Origin: Actinomycetospora straminea
GTDB lineage: Bacteria; Actinomycetota; Actinomycetes; Mycobacteriales; Pseudonocardiaceae
Length of the DNA stretch: 64,000 bases
Direction: 5' to 3'
Assembly: GCF_028737255.1 (NCBI RefSeq)
Contig: NZ_JAQZAN010000025.1
Location: forward strand, 31,405-95,404
Under the pieces are notes generated by a model. The model had not been told where the DNA came from and made no database searches. It was given only the letters and a program-made list of their open reading frames with translations. The position numbers were made by a program, and so were the translations under genes. This document shows positions 27,360-36,445 of this stretch, piece by piece (position 1 is the first letter of the stretch; every line of letters begins with the position of its first letter).

Positions 27360-29732
27360 GTGACGGGGCGGCTCGGGGGACGGCGCGGGTCGGTCGACCT
27401 GCGCACGTGGCTCGCGGGCGTGGACCCGGGCCTGACGCGCCTGCGGCTCGCGTCCATCGCCGTCGCGTCGATGGTGCTCGCGGTCGGGGTGACCGCGGCG
27501 GTGCGGGCGCTGCTCGACCCCGCCGAGCCGGTGACCGTCCTGCTGTTCACCGGCGTCCTGGCGATGGTCTCGAACCTCGCGGTCAACGAGCCCGACCTGC
27601 CACGACGCCGGGTCACCACCGCGCTGATGGTGCTGCCGGCGGCCGCGAGCACGGTCGTCGGTGCCTTCGTCGCCCCGTACCGGATCCCGTCGGCCGTGGC
27701 GTTCGTGGCCGTCATCGTGATCGCGGTGTGGGTGCGCCGCTGGGGCCCGCGCGGCTTCGCGCTCGGCATGGCCGGCTTCATGCCGTTCTTCTTCACCCAG
27801 TTCCTGCAGGTCGCGCCCGCGCAGGTGCCGTGGCTGCTCGCGGCGGTGGTCGTCGGGATCGCGTCGACGCTGCTGCTGCGCGGGGTGGTGTTCGCCGAGC
27901 GCCCGGCCCGCACGCTGCGCCGGATGGTCACCGCGTTCCGCGCCCGCGCCCACGCCCTGGTCGGGGCCACCGACACGGTCCTCGCCGGGATCGGGCACGG
28001 CGGCCCCGACGAGCGCGACCTCGAGGCGCTCCGGCGGGCCCGGGCCCGGCTGCAGGAGGTCGCGCTGCTCGTCGAGGACACCCTCGAGCAGACGACGGCC
28101 GGGCGGGTCTGGCCGGGCCTCGACGACGACACGCTCGCGCTGCGGATCGCCGACGCCGAGCTCGCGCTCGAGCGGCTCTCGGTGGTCGTGCGCCGCCTGG
28201 CGCTCCCGCCGACCGACCCGGAACCCACCGCGCCGCCGGACCCCGTGGTCGTCGCGGCCCTGCGCACGGGGCTGCGCCACCTGCAGCATGCGCTCGCGGC
28301 CGGGCAGGACCACGCCGCGATCCTCGAGGCGGCCGCGGACGCCCGGGCCGCCGTCGCCGGGCTCGTCGCGGACACCCGGCCGGGCGGCGAGCGGGTGCAG
28401 CGCACCGCCTTCGCCGTGCGGCGGGTCGCGGACGCCATCCACCACGCCCAGCTCGACGCCCCGTCGCGCCGGCCCGACGGCCACGCCGTGGAGCCGTCCC
28501 TGCGGCCGCCGCCCCCGCCGTCCGGGAGCGGCCCGGCCCCGGACGCGCTGACGGGTGGGTCCCCGCCGGCCGACCCCGACCGCCCCGACACCGACGACGT
28601 CCACCCCGCCGCCGAGCCCGCGCGCGAGGTCCGGGGCCTGGCCCTGAGCACGCGGCAGGCCGTGCAGGTCGGGGTGGCCGCGACCCTCGCGATCGTCGCC
28701 GGCGAGCTCGTCGCGCCGTCGCGCTGGTACTGGGCGGTGATCACCGCGTTCGTCGTCTTCGCCGGCACCAACAGCCGCGGCGACCTGCTCTCGCGCGGCT
28801 GGGGCCGGATCCTCGGCACCGTCGGCGGCGTCGTCGCCGGGATGGGGCTCGCGGCCCTCGTCGGCGGGCAGGTCCTGCCGTCGCTGGTGCTGCTGTTCGT
28901 CTGCGTCTTCCTCGCGCTCTACCTGGTACGCGTCTCGCCGTCGATGCTCGCGTTCTGGATCACGGCGGTGCTCGCGCTGGTCTACGGGCTCATCGGGCAG
29001 TTCAGCGTGGACGTGCTCGTGCTGCGCATCGAGGAGACGATCATCGGGGCGCTCGCCAGCATCGTCGCCGCGTTCCTCGTGCTGCCGCGCGGGACGCGGG
29101 CGGCCTTCGGCGAGGCGGTCAGCGACCTCGTCGACGCCATCGACCGGGTGCTCGGCGAGGCCACCGACCGGCTCGCCGGCCGCCGGCCGGCGCCGCCGGC
29201 GCGGGAGGGCGTGCGGGCGATGGACGACGCCCTGGCGACGCTGCGCCAGCGGGCGTCACCGCTGGTCGGGCGCTTCTCGCGGCGCCGGGCGCGGTCGAGC
29301 TACCAGCGCGGGCTGCGGGTGCTCGTGGTGTGCGACGTCTACGCCCGCTCGCTCGCGCGCACGGCCGACCACGTCGCCGACCCGGGCTGGGCCGCCACGC
29401 TCGACCCCGCCGCCGCCCGGGTCCGCGCGAACCTCGACGGGCTGCGCGACGTCCTCGTGCACGGGCACCGGGCCTCCGACGGCGGGCGGGTGCGCGCCCG
29501 GTCGGCCGAGGACCTCGTCGACGCCGCCGAGGGCTACGCGGCCCGCACGGTCGACGACCCGCAGCGGCGCACGGCCATGCTCACCGCCGCCCGGTTGCTG
29601 CGGCGCATCGACCAGGCGGTCGTCGGGCTCGCGGTCGACCTCGGGGCCGCGGAGGACGACCTCGACGAGGAGGGTCAGTCGCCGAGCACCGCGTCGAGCG
29701 CGGGCGTCGCGAACACGCGGTCGGGGTCGTAG
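27360..29732 (+). CDS. FUSC family membrane protein
   Basis: 790 residues, two membrane-helix clusters (about 30-175 and 430-590) each followed by a long cytoplasmic segment, the layout of FUSC/aromatic acid exporter (ArAE) proteins. The second cluster has the typical V-G-V-A-A-T-L-A-I-V-A-G...W-Y-W-A-V-I-T-A-F-V-V-F motif and a P-R-G-T-R-A-A end. Relatives move aromatic acids, fusaric acid or other small acids out of the cell. Start GTG 27360 is fixed by GGAGGAG; longer in-frame sequence enters the fadE5 promoter. Its 3' end overlaps the oxidase gene on the opposite strand by 58 bases. Confidence 0.82.
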   Translation: MTGRLGGRRGSVDLRTWLAGVDPGLTRLRLASIAVASMVLAVGVTAAVRALLDPAEPVTVLLFTGVLAMVSNLAVNEPDLPRRRVTTALMVLPAAASTVVGAFVAPYRIPSAVAFVAVIVIAVWVRRWGPRGFALGMAGFMPFFFTQFLQVAPAQVPWLLAAVVVGIASTLLLRGVVFAERPARTLRRMVTAFRARAHALVGATDTVLAGIGHGGPDERDLEALRRARARLQEVALLVEDTLEQTTAGRVWPGLDDDTLALRIADAELALERLSVVVRRLALPPTDPEPTAPPDPVVVAALRTGLRHLQHALAAGQDHAAILEAAADARAAVAGLVADTRPGGERVQRTAFAVRRVADAIHHAQLDAPSRRPDGHAVEPSLRPPPPPSGSGPAPDALTGGSPPADPDRPDTDDVHPAAEPAREVRGLALSTRQAVQVGVAATLAIVAGELVAPSRWYWAVITAFVVFAGTNSRGDLLSRGWGRILGTVGGVVAGMGLAALVGGQVLPSLVLLFVCVFLALYLVRVSPSMLAFWITAVLALVYGLIGQFSVDVLVLRIEETIIGALASIVAAFLVLPRGTRAAFGEAVSDLVDAIDRVLGEATDRLAGRRPAPPAREGVRAMDDALATLRQRASPLVGRFSRRRARSSYQRGLRVLVVCDVYARSLARTADHVADPGWAATLDPAAARVRANLDGLRDVLVHGHRASDGGRVRARSAEDLVDAAEGYAARTVDDPQRRTAMLTAARLLRRIDQAVVGLAVDLGAAEDDLDEEGQSPSTASSAGVANTRSGS

Positions 29733-31009
29733 TCGTCGCGCACCCGGCGGAAGTCGGGCAGGCGCGGATAGGCCGCGACGGTGTCCTCGACGGTCCAGTC
29801 CGACCGCGACGCCCAGTGCGGGCGGCCGCCGTGCGCGCGCAGCACCCGCCAGGCGCGCTCGAGGACCGGCGCGTGGTCGGTGCCGCGCGGGACGCGGACG
29901 GCCACCCAGCCGGTCGGGCGGCCGTGGGCGGGGTGCAGCCACCCCGACTCCGGCGCCCCGACGCGCAGGCGCACCGGGAGCCCCACCTCGAGCCCGTCGT
30001 CGGCCAGCGCGGTGAGCAGCTCGCGGGCGCCCTCGAGGAACGTCGTGCGGGGCAGCGCCCACTCGGTCTGCTCGAAGCGCACGGCGGGCGGGCTGGACAG
30101 GACCCGGTGCATCGGGCCGGTCGCGGTGACGGTGCGCGCGAGCCGCGACACCGCGCGGTTGAAGCGGGGCACGAGGCGGGGCAGCGCGCGCTCGACGACC
30201 ACCGCACCGCCCAGCGCGGTCCGCCCCGTCGCCCCGGCGACGGTGACGCCGACGGTGCGCTCGCGCTCCTCCTTCTCGGCCTTCTCCGCACCGTCGGCGT
30301 CCTCGTCCTCGCTCTCGGGCGCGTGCTCGGGCAGGGGATCCACCCAGCGCGTCAGCGCGGTGCGCGCGGAGGGGAAGACGGCCGCCTCGACGACGGGGTG
30401 CGAGGCCCAGAACTGCGCGTCGAGCACCTCGTCGACCGGGCGCGGCTCGCGCGTGACCCGCACCCGGCCCGCCGGGACCACGGCGAGCTCGGCCTCGAGC
30501 AGCACGCCGAGGGCGCCGAGCGAGGTGCGGGCGGCGTCGAGGTCGGCGGCGGCCACGTCGCGGAGGCGTCCGCGCCCGTCGACGAGGCGCACGCCGACGA
30601 CCGCGGCCGAGAGCGAGCCGAGCGACGACCCGCTGCCGTGCATGCCGACGGCGAGCGCCCCGCCGACCGTGGGGGCCGCGAGCTCCAGCGGCGCCTCGAG
30701 GGCGAGGTCGCGGTCGGCGAGCTCGGCGTGGAGCTGGGCGAGCGTCGTGCCGGCGCGGACCCGGACCGTCGGGCGGCCCGGACGTCCACCGGAGCCGGTG
30801 ATGCCGCTGAAGGCCGACAGGTCGACGTGCACGCCGTCGGTGACCGCGAGCGCGCTGAAGGAGTGCCCGGCGCCGACGGGCCGGACGGCCTGGCCGCGCT
30901 GGGCGGCCCGTCGCACCACGCCGGAGACCCCGCTGTCGTCGAGCGGGCGCACCGTCGCGGTCGGCCGGCACTCCCGGCCTCCGGACCAGTTCGTCCACAC
31001 GGCGGTCAC
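29675..31009 (-). CDS. FAD-dependent sugar-1,4-lactone oxidase
   Basis: 444 residues of the vanillyl-alcohol-oxidase family. Residues 15-185: PP-binding FAD domain with RPVGAGHSFSALAVTDG (the His of GHS is the usual covalent flavin site) and PTVGGALAVGMHGSGSSLGS. The C-terminus is an ALO-type domain with HWASRSDW near residue 395 and the D-P-D-R-V-F end. The closest known group is D-arabinono-1,4-lactone / L-gulono-lactone oxidase, which makes ascorbate-like compounds. An acidic insert (ESEDEDADGAEKAEKEERE, about 232-250) is unusual. Convergent and overlapping with the FUSC gene. Confidence 0.85.
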   Translation of the reverse strand: MTAVWTNWSGGRECRPTATVRPLDDSGVSGVVRRAAQRGQAVRPVGAGHSFSALAVTDGVHVDLSAFSGITGSGGRPGRPTVRVRAGTTLAQLHAELADRDLALEAPLELAAPTVGGALAVGMHGSGSSLGSLSAAVVGVRLVDGRGRLRDVAAADLDAARTSLGALGVLLEAELAVVPAGRVRVTREPRPVDEVLDAQFWASHPVVEAAVFPSARTALTRWVDPLPEHAPESEDEDADGAEKAEKEERERTVGVTVAGATGRTALGGAVVVERALPRLVPRFNRAVSRLARTVTATGPMHRVLSSPPAVRFEQTEWALPRTTFLEGARELLTALADDGLEVGLPVRLRVGAPESGWLHPAHGRPTGWVAVRVPRGTDHAPVLERAWRVLRAHGGRPHWASRSDWTVEDTVAAYPRLPDFRRVRDDYDPDRVFATPALDAVLGD

Positions 31010-31044
31010 CCTAGGGGCATCACGGGGTCGGGGCCGGACCGGCG

Positions 31045-31072
31045 CGGGGGCCGCCGCACCGGGCGGCCCCCG
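31045..31072 (-). terminator. Terminator hairpin after the DoxX gene
   Basis: CGGGGGCCGCC (31045-31055) and GGCGGCCCCCG (31062-31072), 11-bp arms and 6-base loop, 24 bases past the DoxX stop on the minus strand, between it and the oxidase start. Confidence 0.6.
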
Positions 31073-31096
31073 TCCACGGTCACGGTGTCCCGGGGG

Positions 31097-31666
31097 TCAG
31101 GACGCCAGCGCGCCGATCGCGACGTCGACGCCGTCGACGACGTTGCGGCGGACCTGGTCACCGGCGGCGCGCAGCTTGTCGCCCGCGCCCTCGCTGCGGT
31201 CGGTGAGGTCGCTCGTGCGCTCGGCGAGCTTGCGCGCCGCGCGGCGGCCACGCCAGCCCAGCGACGGCTTCCCCTCGGTGTCGACCGCGGCGAGGATCAG
31301 CCCGCCGAGGATCGCGATGTTCTTGAGGAACTGCTGCTGCTCGCCGGTCTTCTCCACCGGGTCGGACTTCTCCCAGAACGGGTGCCCGGCGACGGTCGTG
31401 GGGATGACGCTCGCGGCCAGGGCCAGCGACGCCACGCGCGGGAGCTTGTTGATCGCGAGCAGCGAGCCGGCCGCGATCTTCACCCCGGCGTCGATGCGGA
31501 CCAGCTGGCCGGGCTCCGACGGCACTTGGTCGGGCAGGTTGGGTGCCGCCTTCTCCAACAGCGGCGTGGCCTTCTGCACGCGTGGCTCGGGGTTGAGCAG
31601 GGTGTCGACCCCGCCCTTGATGAAGATGGCGGCCAGCATGGGCCGGGCGAGACGACGGATGATCAC
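31097..31666 (-). CDS. DoxX family membrane protein
   Basis: 189 residues. RRLARPMLAAIFIKGGVDTL at the N-terminus is the DoxX signature, followed by helices around residues 60-85, 90-110 and 125-145, with G-H-P-F-W between the second and third. A basic/acidic tail follows (145-189). DoxX proteins are four-helix membrane proteins; in mycobacteria DoxX works with SodA and SseA in oxidative-stress resistance. Start GTG 31666 is preferred over upstream in-frame codons because GGAGGT lies 8 bases ahead. Confidence 0.85.
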   Translation of the reverse strand: MIIRRLARPMLAAIFIKGGVDTLLNPEPRVQKATPLLEKAAPNLPDQVPSEPGQLVRIDAGVKIAAGSLLAINKLPRVASLALAASVIPTTVAGHPFWEKSDPVEKTGEQQQFLKNIAILGGLILAAVDTEGKPSLGWRGRRAARKLAERTSDLTDRSEGAGDKLRAAGDQVRRNVVDGVDVAIGALAS

Positions 31667-31850
31667 GAGAGCGGACCTCCACGGGCGCGACGGATGTGGG
31701 CGGCGGCGCCGGGGGCGGGCTGACCGGGGCCCGACGGGGCCGCGCGGGGGCCGGAGCATATCCCCGCGCGTCCCCCGGCTCCGGAGCGCGCCCGCCCGGG
31801 GCGCCGGGCCGCCGCACGGACGACCCGACGTTCGGTACCCGTCAGCGCCG

Positions 31851-32516
31851 TCAGCGACGCAGGGCGTGCCGACCCGTCCGGGCGTCCTCGCGCTTCCACG
31901 CGTGGCGCCCGCCCTCGGGTGCGACGTCGCGGTCGTCGGCGGCCGAACGGGGGCGGCGACGGCGCTCGGCGCGGCGGCGCAGCTCCTCCTCCGGCGACTC
32001 GTCCCGTGACACGGACCGCAGGTCCGCGCGCTCGGACCGCCGGGACCGCTCGGACCACTCCGACCGCAGGCCCGCGGAGGTCGAGCCGTCGAGCGCCGGC
32101 GGCGGCACCGTCGGCACCTCGCGCAGGCCCGAGCGCCGGCCCGTCGGGTCCTGCACCGGCAGCGGCCCCGAGCCGGGGTGCGGCTCGGGCACCGACACGG
32201 CGCCCCGGACCGGGCGGCGCGACCGGTCGACGGTCAGCTCCTGGAAGATCGGCGTCGGCTCGGCGTGCCCGAGGCGCGCCAGGGCCCGATCGCCGTGGGC
32301 CCGATCACCGTGGGCCCGATCACCGCGGGCCCGGTCACCGACCACCGTCCGCTCACGTCTCACCTCACCGCGCGGCCGCAGGGCGCCGATACCGGCCCCG
32401 GGCCGCTCCAGCGGCGACGGCTCGTCCCACACCCACGTCCCGTACGCATCCAGTCGCCACCCACCGGCCCCGTCGCTCGCGCCACCGGACCCCAGGTCGT
32501 CACGCCACACCCACAC
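31851..32516 (-). CDS. Hypothetical low-complexity protein
   Basis: 221 residues, not recognised. The N-terminus (MWVWRDDLGSGGASDGAGGW, then RLDAYGTWVWDEPSPLERPG) has two Trp-rich W-V-W segments and could be a small folded unit. The rest is disordered: a GDRAHGDRAHGDRA repeat (15-bp DNA repeats 32282-32341), Pro/Ser-rich middle and a highly basic tail (about 180-221). No signal peptide. Might be a nucleoid- or surface-associated scaffold; that is guesswork. Divergent from the SDR at 32829. Confidence 0.5.
   Translation of the reverse strand: MWVWRDDLGSGGASDGAGGWRLDAYGTWVWDEPSPLERPGAGIGALRPRGEVRRERTVVGDRARGDRAHGDRAHGDRALARLGHAEPTPIFQELTVDRSRRPVRGAVSVPEPHPGSGPLPVQDPTGRRSGLREVPTVPPPALDGSTSAGLRSEWSERSRRSERADLRSVSRDESPEEELRRRAERRRRPRSAADDRDVAPEGGRHAWKREDARTGRHALRR
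32282..32341. repeat. Four 15-bp tandem repeats
   Basis: Unit GGGCCCGATCACCGT with small changes at 32282, 32297, 32312 and 32327; in frame in the gene at 31851-32516 and encoding GDRAH-type repeats. Confidence 0.85.
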
Positions 32517-32828
32517 GTTCCTTCGACCTCCCCGACTGCTGATCGATCAGCCCGTCCTCGCTCCGCCGCCGAACGGCTGAACGACATCGAGCGTCTGGAC
32601 CCCACAACGGCAGGGACGGGCGACGACTTGGGGCCCGAATCCGCGCGATACGGCCAGTTGCCCGCGACACGCCGACGGATCCCCCGAGCGTGTGTCACCC
32701 CGAGAGGGGTCGGGAGAGGTTTCGGGCCTCGTGTGGGGGTCGGTCGACGGCACCTCCCGGGCCCGGAACCCGACCCGCGCGGGCCGGTCGGGCTGCGGGC
32801 CGGTCGCTCTCGCGCCACGATCGCCGTC
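32517..32828. promoter_or_regulatory. Intergenic region between the hypothetical and SDR genes
   Basis: 312 bases with no convincing gene. The perfect palindrome CTGATCGATCAG (32539-32550) lies close to the hypothetical start; CACGAT before GTG 32829 may be the minus-10 of the SDR gene. Nothing else stood out. Confidence 0.5.
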
Positions 32829-34445
32829 GTGCGATGCGTGGTCACCGGAGCGACGGGTTACATCGGCGGGCGGCTCGCGCCGCGCCTGGCCGCGGAGGGC
32901 CACGACGTGCGCTGCGTCGTGCGCAGTCCCGGCAAGATGCGCGACGTCCCGTGGGCCGCCGACGTCGAGGTGGTCGAGGGCGACGTGCTCGACGAGGAGT
33001 CGATGCGCCGGGCGTGCCAGGGCGCCGACGTCCTCTACTACCTCGTGCACTCCCTGTCCGAGCAGGGCTTCGCCGCCGTCGACCGGCGCGCCGCCATGAT
33101 CAGCGCGCAGGCGGCCCGCGAGGCCGGGGTGTCGCGCATCGTCTACCTCGGCGGCATGCACCCCGAGGGCCTGGACCCCAACGACCTCTCCGAGCACCTC
33201 GCCTCGCGCGCCGAGGTCGGCGAGATCTTCCTGCGCTCCGGCGTGCCGACCGTCGTGCTGCAGGCGGCGGTGATCCTCGGGTCGGGGTCGGCGAGCTTCG
33301 AGATGCTGCGCTACCTCACCGAGCGGCTGCCGGTGATGCTCACGCCGTCGTGGGTGCACCACCGCGTCCAGCCGATCGCGATCCGCGACGTCCTGCACTA
33401 CCTGGTGCGCGCGGTGACCGTGCCGGCCGAGGTGAACCGCACCTTCGACATCGGCGGGCCGGACGTCCTGACCTACCTGCAGATGATGGAGGGCTTCGCC
33501 GAGGTCGCGGAGCTGCCGAAGCGCACGATGCTGCCGGTGCCGGTGCTGACGCCGCGGCTGTCGTCGCACTGGGTCAACCTCGTGACGCCCGTGCCCCGCT
33601 CGACGGCCGTCCCGCTGATCGACTCCCTCATCCACGAGGTGGTCGCCCAGGAGCACGACATCGATCGCTTCGTCGCGCAGCCCGAGGGCGGGCTCACCGG
33701 GTTCCACCGCGCCGTCGAGCTCGCACTGCAGCGCATCAGCAGCGGGCAGGTCGAGACGCGCTGGTCGGGCGCGAACGCGGGCTACGCGCCCTCGGACCCG
33801 CTGCCGAGCGACCCCGAGTGGGCCGGCGGCACCGTCTACACCGACGTGCGCGAGCGCCCGTCGTCGGCGTCGGTGGAGCACGTCTGGGACGTCGTCACCG
33901 GCATCGGCGGGGAGCGCGGCTGGTACTCGTTCCCGCTGGGCTGGTGGGCGCGCGGGGTGATGGACCGCCTCGTCGGCGGCGTGGGCCTGCGCCGGGGCCG
34001 CCGGGACGCCGACTCGCTCAAGGTCGGCGACGCGCTGGACTGGTGGCGTGTCGAGGAGTGCCTCGACGAGCGCAGCACCGACCGCCGCGACGCGGTCGGG
34101 CTCGAGCTGGCCGAGGGCGAGCGGCTGCTGCGCCTGCGCGCCGAGATGAAGGCGCCGGGGCTCGCGTGGCTCGAGCTGCGCGTCGCGCCGACCGAGGACG
34201 GCTCGACCTACCGCCAGCGCGCGATCTTCTTCCCGCACGGGCTCGCGGGCCACGCCTACTGGTGGGTGATCGCCCCGTTCCACGTGCTCGTGTTCGGGGG
34301 CATGGAGCGGCGCATCGTGGCCGCCGCCGAGCGCGTCGAGCGGGGCGAGGACCCGGAGCCGCCGCACGGCCTCCTCGCGCGGCTCAAGGACCGGCGCGCC
34401 CGGCGGGACGCCGAGCGCGCCCGTCCGGTGCGCGTCGGGGCCTGA
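32829..34445 (+). CDS. SDR-type NAD(P)-binding protein fused to DUF2867
   Basis: 538 residues. The N-terminal 290 residues are an atypical short-chain dehydrogenase: VRCVVTGATGYIGGRLAPRL binds NAD(P); LYYLVHSL and R-I-V-Y-L-G-G-M follow; the active-site Tyr-x3-Lys is absent. The C-terminal 200 residues form a DUF2867/SRPBCC-like domain (SVEHVWDVVTGIGGERGWYS, then the LRAEMKAPGLAWLELRV and F-F-P-H-G-L-A-G-H-A-Y-W-W motifs). The pair is common in Actinobacteria and may bind a hydrophobic ligand. GTG 32829 lies 8 bases after CACGAT and has no Shine-Dalgarno, so probably leaderless. Confidence 0.85.
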   Translation: MRCVVTGATGYIGGRLAPRLAAEGHDVRCVVRSPGKMRDVPWAADVEVVEGDVLDEESMRRACQGADVLYYLVHSLSEQGFAAVDRRAAMISAQAAREAGVSRIVYLGGMHPEGLDPNDLSEHLASRAEVGEIFLRSGVPTVVLQAAVILGSGSASFEMLRYLTERLPVMLTPSWVHHRVQPIAIRDVLHYLVRAVTVPAEVNRTFDIGGPDVLTYLQMMEGFAEVAELPKRTMLPVPVLTPRLSSHWVNLVTPVPRSTAVPLIDSLIHEVVAQEHDIDRFVAQPEGGLTGFHRAVELALQRISSGQVETRWSGANAGYAPSDPLPSDPEWAGGTVYTDVRERPSSASVEHVWDVVTGIGGERGWYSFPLGWWARGVMDRLVGGVGLRRGRRDADSLKVGDALDWWRVEECLDERSTDRRDAVGLELAEGERLLRLRAEMKAPGLAWLELRVAPTEDGSTYRQRAIFFPHGLAGHAYWWVIAPFHVLVFGGMERRIVAAAERVERGEDPEPPHGLLARLKDRRARRDAERARPVRVGA

Positions 34446-34460
34446 GGCTCCTGAAGGGGT

Positions 34461-35336
34461 CTACGCCGCCGCGTCGAGGGTGGCGACGGTGCTGCGGTCG
34501 AGCTCGAGGGCCGCGGCGCCGCAGTTCTCCTCGAGGTGCTCCAGCGAGCTCGTGCCCGGGATCGGCAGCATCACCGAGCTGCGCTGCAGCAGCCACGCCA
34601 GCGCGACCTGCGCCGGCGTCGCGCCGAAGGCCTCGGCCGCGCGCTCGGCGGCGTTGCCCGGCTCGGCGAGCTTGCCCGCGTCGGCCGGCGCCCACGGGAT
34701 GAACCCGATGCCGTGCGCGGTGCAGTGGCGCAGCACATCGTCCGACGAGCGGTCGACGAGGTTGTAGCGGTTCTGCACCGACGCGACGTCGACGATCCGC
34801 CCGGCCGCCTCGATCTCGGCGACCGAGACCTGGCTCAGGCCGACGTGGCGCACCTTGCCCTCGCGCTGCAGGTCGGCGAGCAGGCCGAACTGCTCGTCGG
34901 CGGCGACGTGCGGGTCGATGCGGTGGAGCTGGAAGAGGTCGAGGGTCTCCACGCCGAGGCGGCGCAGGCTCATCTCGCACTCCTGGCGCAGGTAGTCGGG
35001 CCGCCCGCACGGGATCCACTTGTTCGGCCCGGTGCGCAGCAGGCCGGCCTTCGTCGCGACCGCGACCCCGCGGTAGGGGTACAGCGCCTCGCGGACCAGC
35101 TCCTCGCTGACGTACGGGCCGTACGAGTCGGCCGTGTCGACGAAGTCCACCCCGAGGTCGACGGCGCGGCGCAGCACGGCCACCGCGGTGTCCGGGTCCT
35201 TCGGCGGACCCCAGATGCCCTCGCCGGTCAGCCGCATGGCGCCGTAGCCCAGCCGCCGCACCGTCAGGTCGTCGCCCAGCGTGAACTCCCCGGAGGCGGC
35301 CACGACGCCGTGTCCGACCCCGCTGTCGTCGGTCAT
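34461..35336 (-). CDS. Aldo/keto reductase
   Basis: 291 residues, (alpha/beta)8 barrel. The catalytic tetrad is visible: Asp in FVDTADSYG, Tyr in the same loop, Lys in VATKAGL and His in LFQLHRIDP; NADP contacts are in the C-terminal LPIPGTSSLEHLEEN. This is an AKR (family 11/13-like) oxidoreductase; substrate unknown. Start ATG 35336 is used with GGAGAGGGTG upstream. Convergent with the SDR gene. Confidence 0.9.
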   Translation of the reverse strand: MTDDSGVGHGVVAASGEFTLGDDLTVRRLGYGAMRLTGEGIWGPPKDPDTAVAVLRRAVDLGVDFVDTADSYGPYVSEELVREALYPYRGVAVATKAGLLRTGPNKWIPCGRPDYLRQECEMSLRRLGVETLDLFQLHRIDPHVAADEQFGLLADLQREGKVRHVGLSQVSVAEIEAAGRIVDVASVQNRYNLVDRSSDDVLRHCTAHGIGFIPWAPADAGKLAEPGNAAERAAEAFGATPAQVALAWLLQRSSVMLPIPGTSSLEHLEENCGAAALELDRSTVATLDAAA

Positions 35337-35433
35337 CAACTCACCCTCTCCCCGGCCGTGTGGAGTCCCGGCCGTGGCCTCCACCCTGGCACTGGCGGTC
35401 CGCGGACGCGGGCGGGCGTGTCCCATCTCCCAC

Positions 35434-35448
35434 CCGACCGGTCGGTAG
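35434..35448. promoter_or_regulatory. Palindrome CCGACCGGTCGG / inverted CTACCGACCGGT
   Basis: Perfect palindrome CCGACCGGTCGG at 35434-35445; the reverse strand of 35437-35448 reads CTACCGACCGGT, identical to 27249-27260 before fadE5. It lies 98 bases before the aldo/keto reductase start. Confidence 0.5.
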
Positions 35449-35454
35449 CCCCCG

Positions 35455-36393
35455 TCAGGCCGAGACGGCGGCCATCCAGCGGGCCGTGACCTCGAGCCCC
35501 TCGGCGATCCCGCGGGCCGTCACGCCGAGCGCGCGGGCGTGGTCGTCGCGCACGCGGTAGCCGCCGAGCCGGCCGTAGACCACCGAGCGGTCGGCGAACG
35601 GCGGCGCGTCGGGGGAGAGCTCGCTGCCCTCGGGGAGCGCGCGCACGCGGTGGGGGCTGCCGGCCAGCTCGCAGTAGGTGTCGAGCACCTCGGGGAACGA
35701 CGCGACCTGCCCGCACAGCACGTAGCGCCGGCCCGCCTCGCCGTCGGTGAAGGCGAGGAGCTGGCCCGCCGCGACGTCCTCGGCGAGCGTCCAGCCGACC
35801 CGGGTGTCGACGATGTCGCCGACCTCGCCGCGCGCCGCCGCGACCAGCAGTTGGTCGTAGCTCAGCGGCCCGCGCGGCGACGGCCCGTAGGCGTTGACGA
35901 CGGTGGCGACGACGGCGTCCACCTCGCCTGCGGCCACCGCGTCGAGCACGACCGCCTCGGCCTCGGCCTTGGTCGCCGAGTAGGGGTCGGTGAGCGCGGT
36001 GCCCCCCGCGGCGTCCTCGGCGACGAGCAGGCCGGGGCCGTCGGGGTCGGGGACGGCGATCGCGGCGCTGGTCGAGGTGTGGACCAGCCGCCGGACCCCG
36101 GCCCGCCGCACCGCCTCGACGACCCGCCGCGTCCCGCCGACGTTGAGCTCGTGCGCCTCCGGACCGGGCGCGCCCACGGCGGCGGCGAGGTGGAAGACGC
36201 CCTCGCAGCCGTCCATCGCGCGGGCCAGGGACTCGCCGTCGGCGAGGTCCGCGGCCACCCGCTCGACGCCGTCGGGCAGGACGTCGGCCCGCGCGGGATC
36301 GCGCACCACGGCCCGCACCGCGTACCCCCGCTCGTGCAGCAGCGTGACGACCGCCGACCCGACGAACCCGGTGGCACCGGTGACGAGGAGCAT
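35455..36393 (-). CDS. NAD-dependent epimerase/dihydroflavonol-reductase-like SDR
   Basis: 312 residues, extended SDR. MLLVTGATGFVGSAVVTLL gives the Rossmann GxxGxxG, HLAAAV the diagnostic strand, T-S-T-S-A-A the catalytic Ser and YSATKAEAE the Tyr-x3-Lys pair. The C-terminal half resembles dihydroflavonol-4-reductase-like proteins. The ATG at 36393 follows CACGAT by 6 bases and lacks a Shine-Dalgarno (possible leaderless start). Divergent from cutA; 52 bases between. Confidence 0.87.
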   Translation of the reverse strand: MLLVTGATGFVGSAVVTLLHERGYAVRAVVRDPARADVLPDGVERVAADLADGESLARAMDGCEGVFHLAAAVGAPGPEAHELNVGGTRRVVEAVRRAGVRRLVHTSTSAAIAVPDPDGPGLLVAEDAAGGTALTDPYSATKAEAEAVVLDAVAAGEVDAVVATVVNAYGPSPRGPLSYDQLLVAAARGEVGDIVDTRVGWTLAEDVAAGQLLAFTDGEAGRRYVLCGQVASFPEVLDTYCELAGSPHRVRALPEGSELSPDAPPFADRSVVYGRLGGYRVRDDHARALGVTARGIAEGLEVTARWMAAVSA

Positions 36394-36445
36394 CGGCGCA
36401 TCGTGGCACGGACCGCCTTCCCTCGACGGCTTCGGAGGCTCCCCG

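Noticed and set aside
32360..32845. 161-codon minus-strand frame in the 32.5-32.8 kb gap
   Set aside because: Arg/Pro-rich, no ribosome binding site, crosses two starts; not a believable gene.
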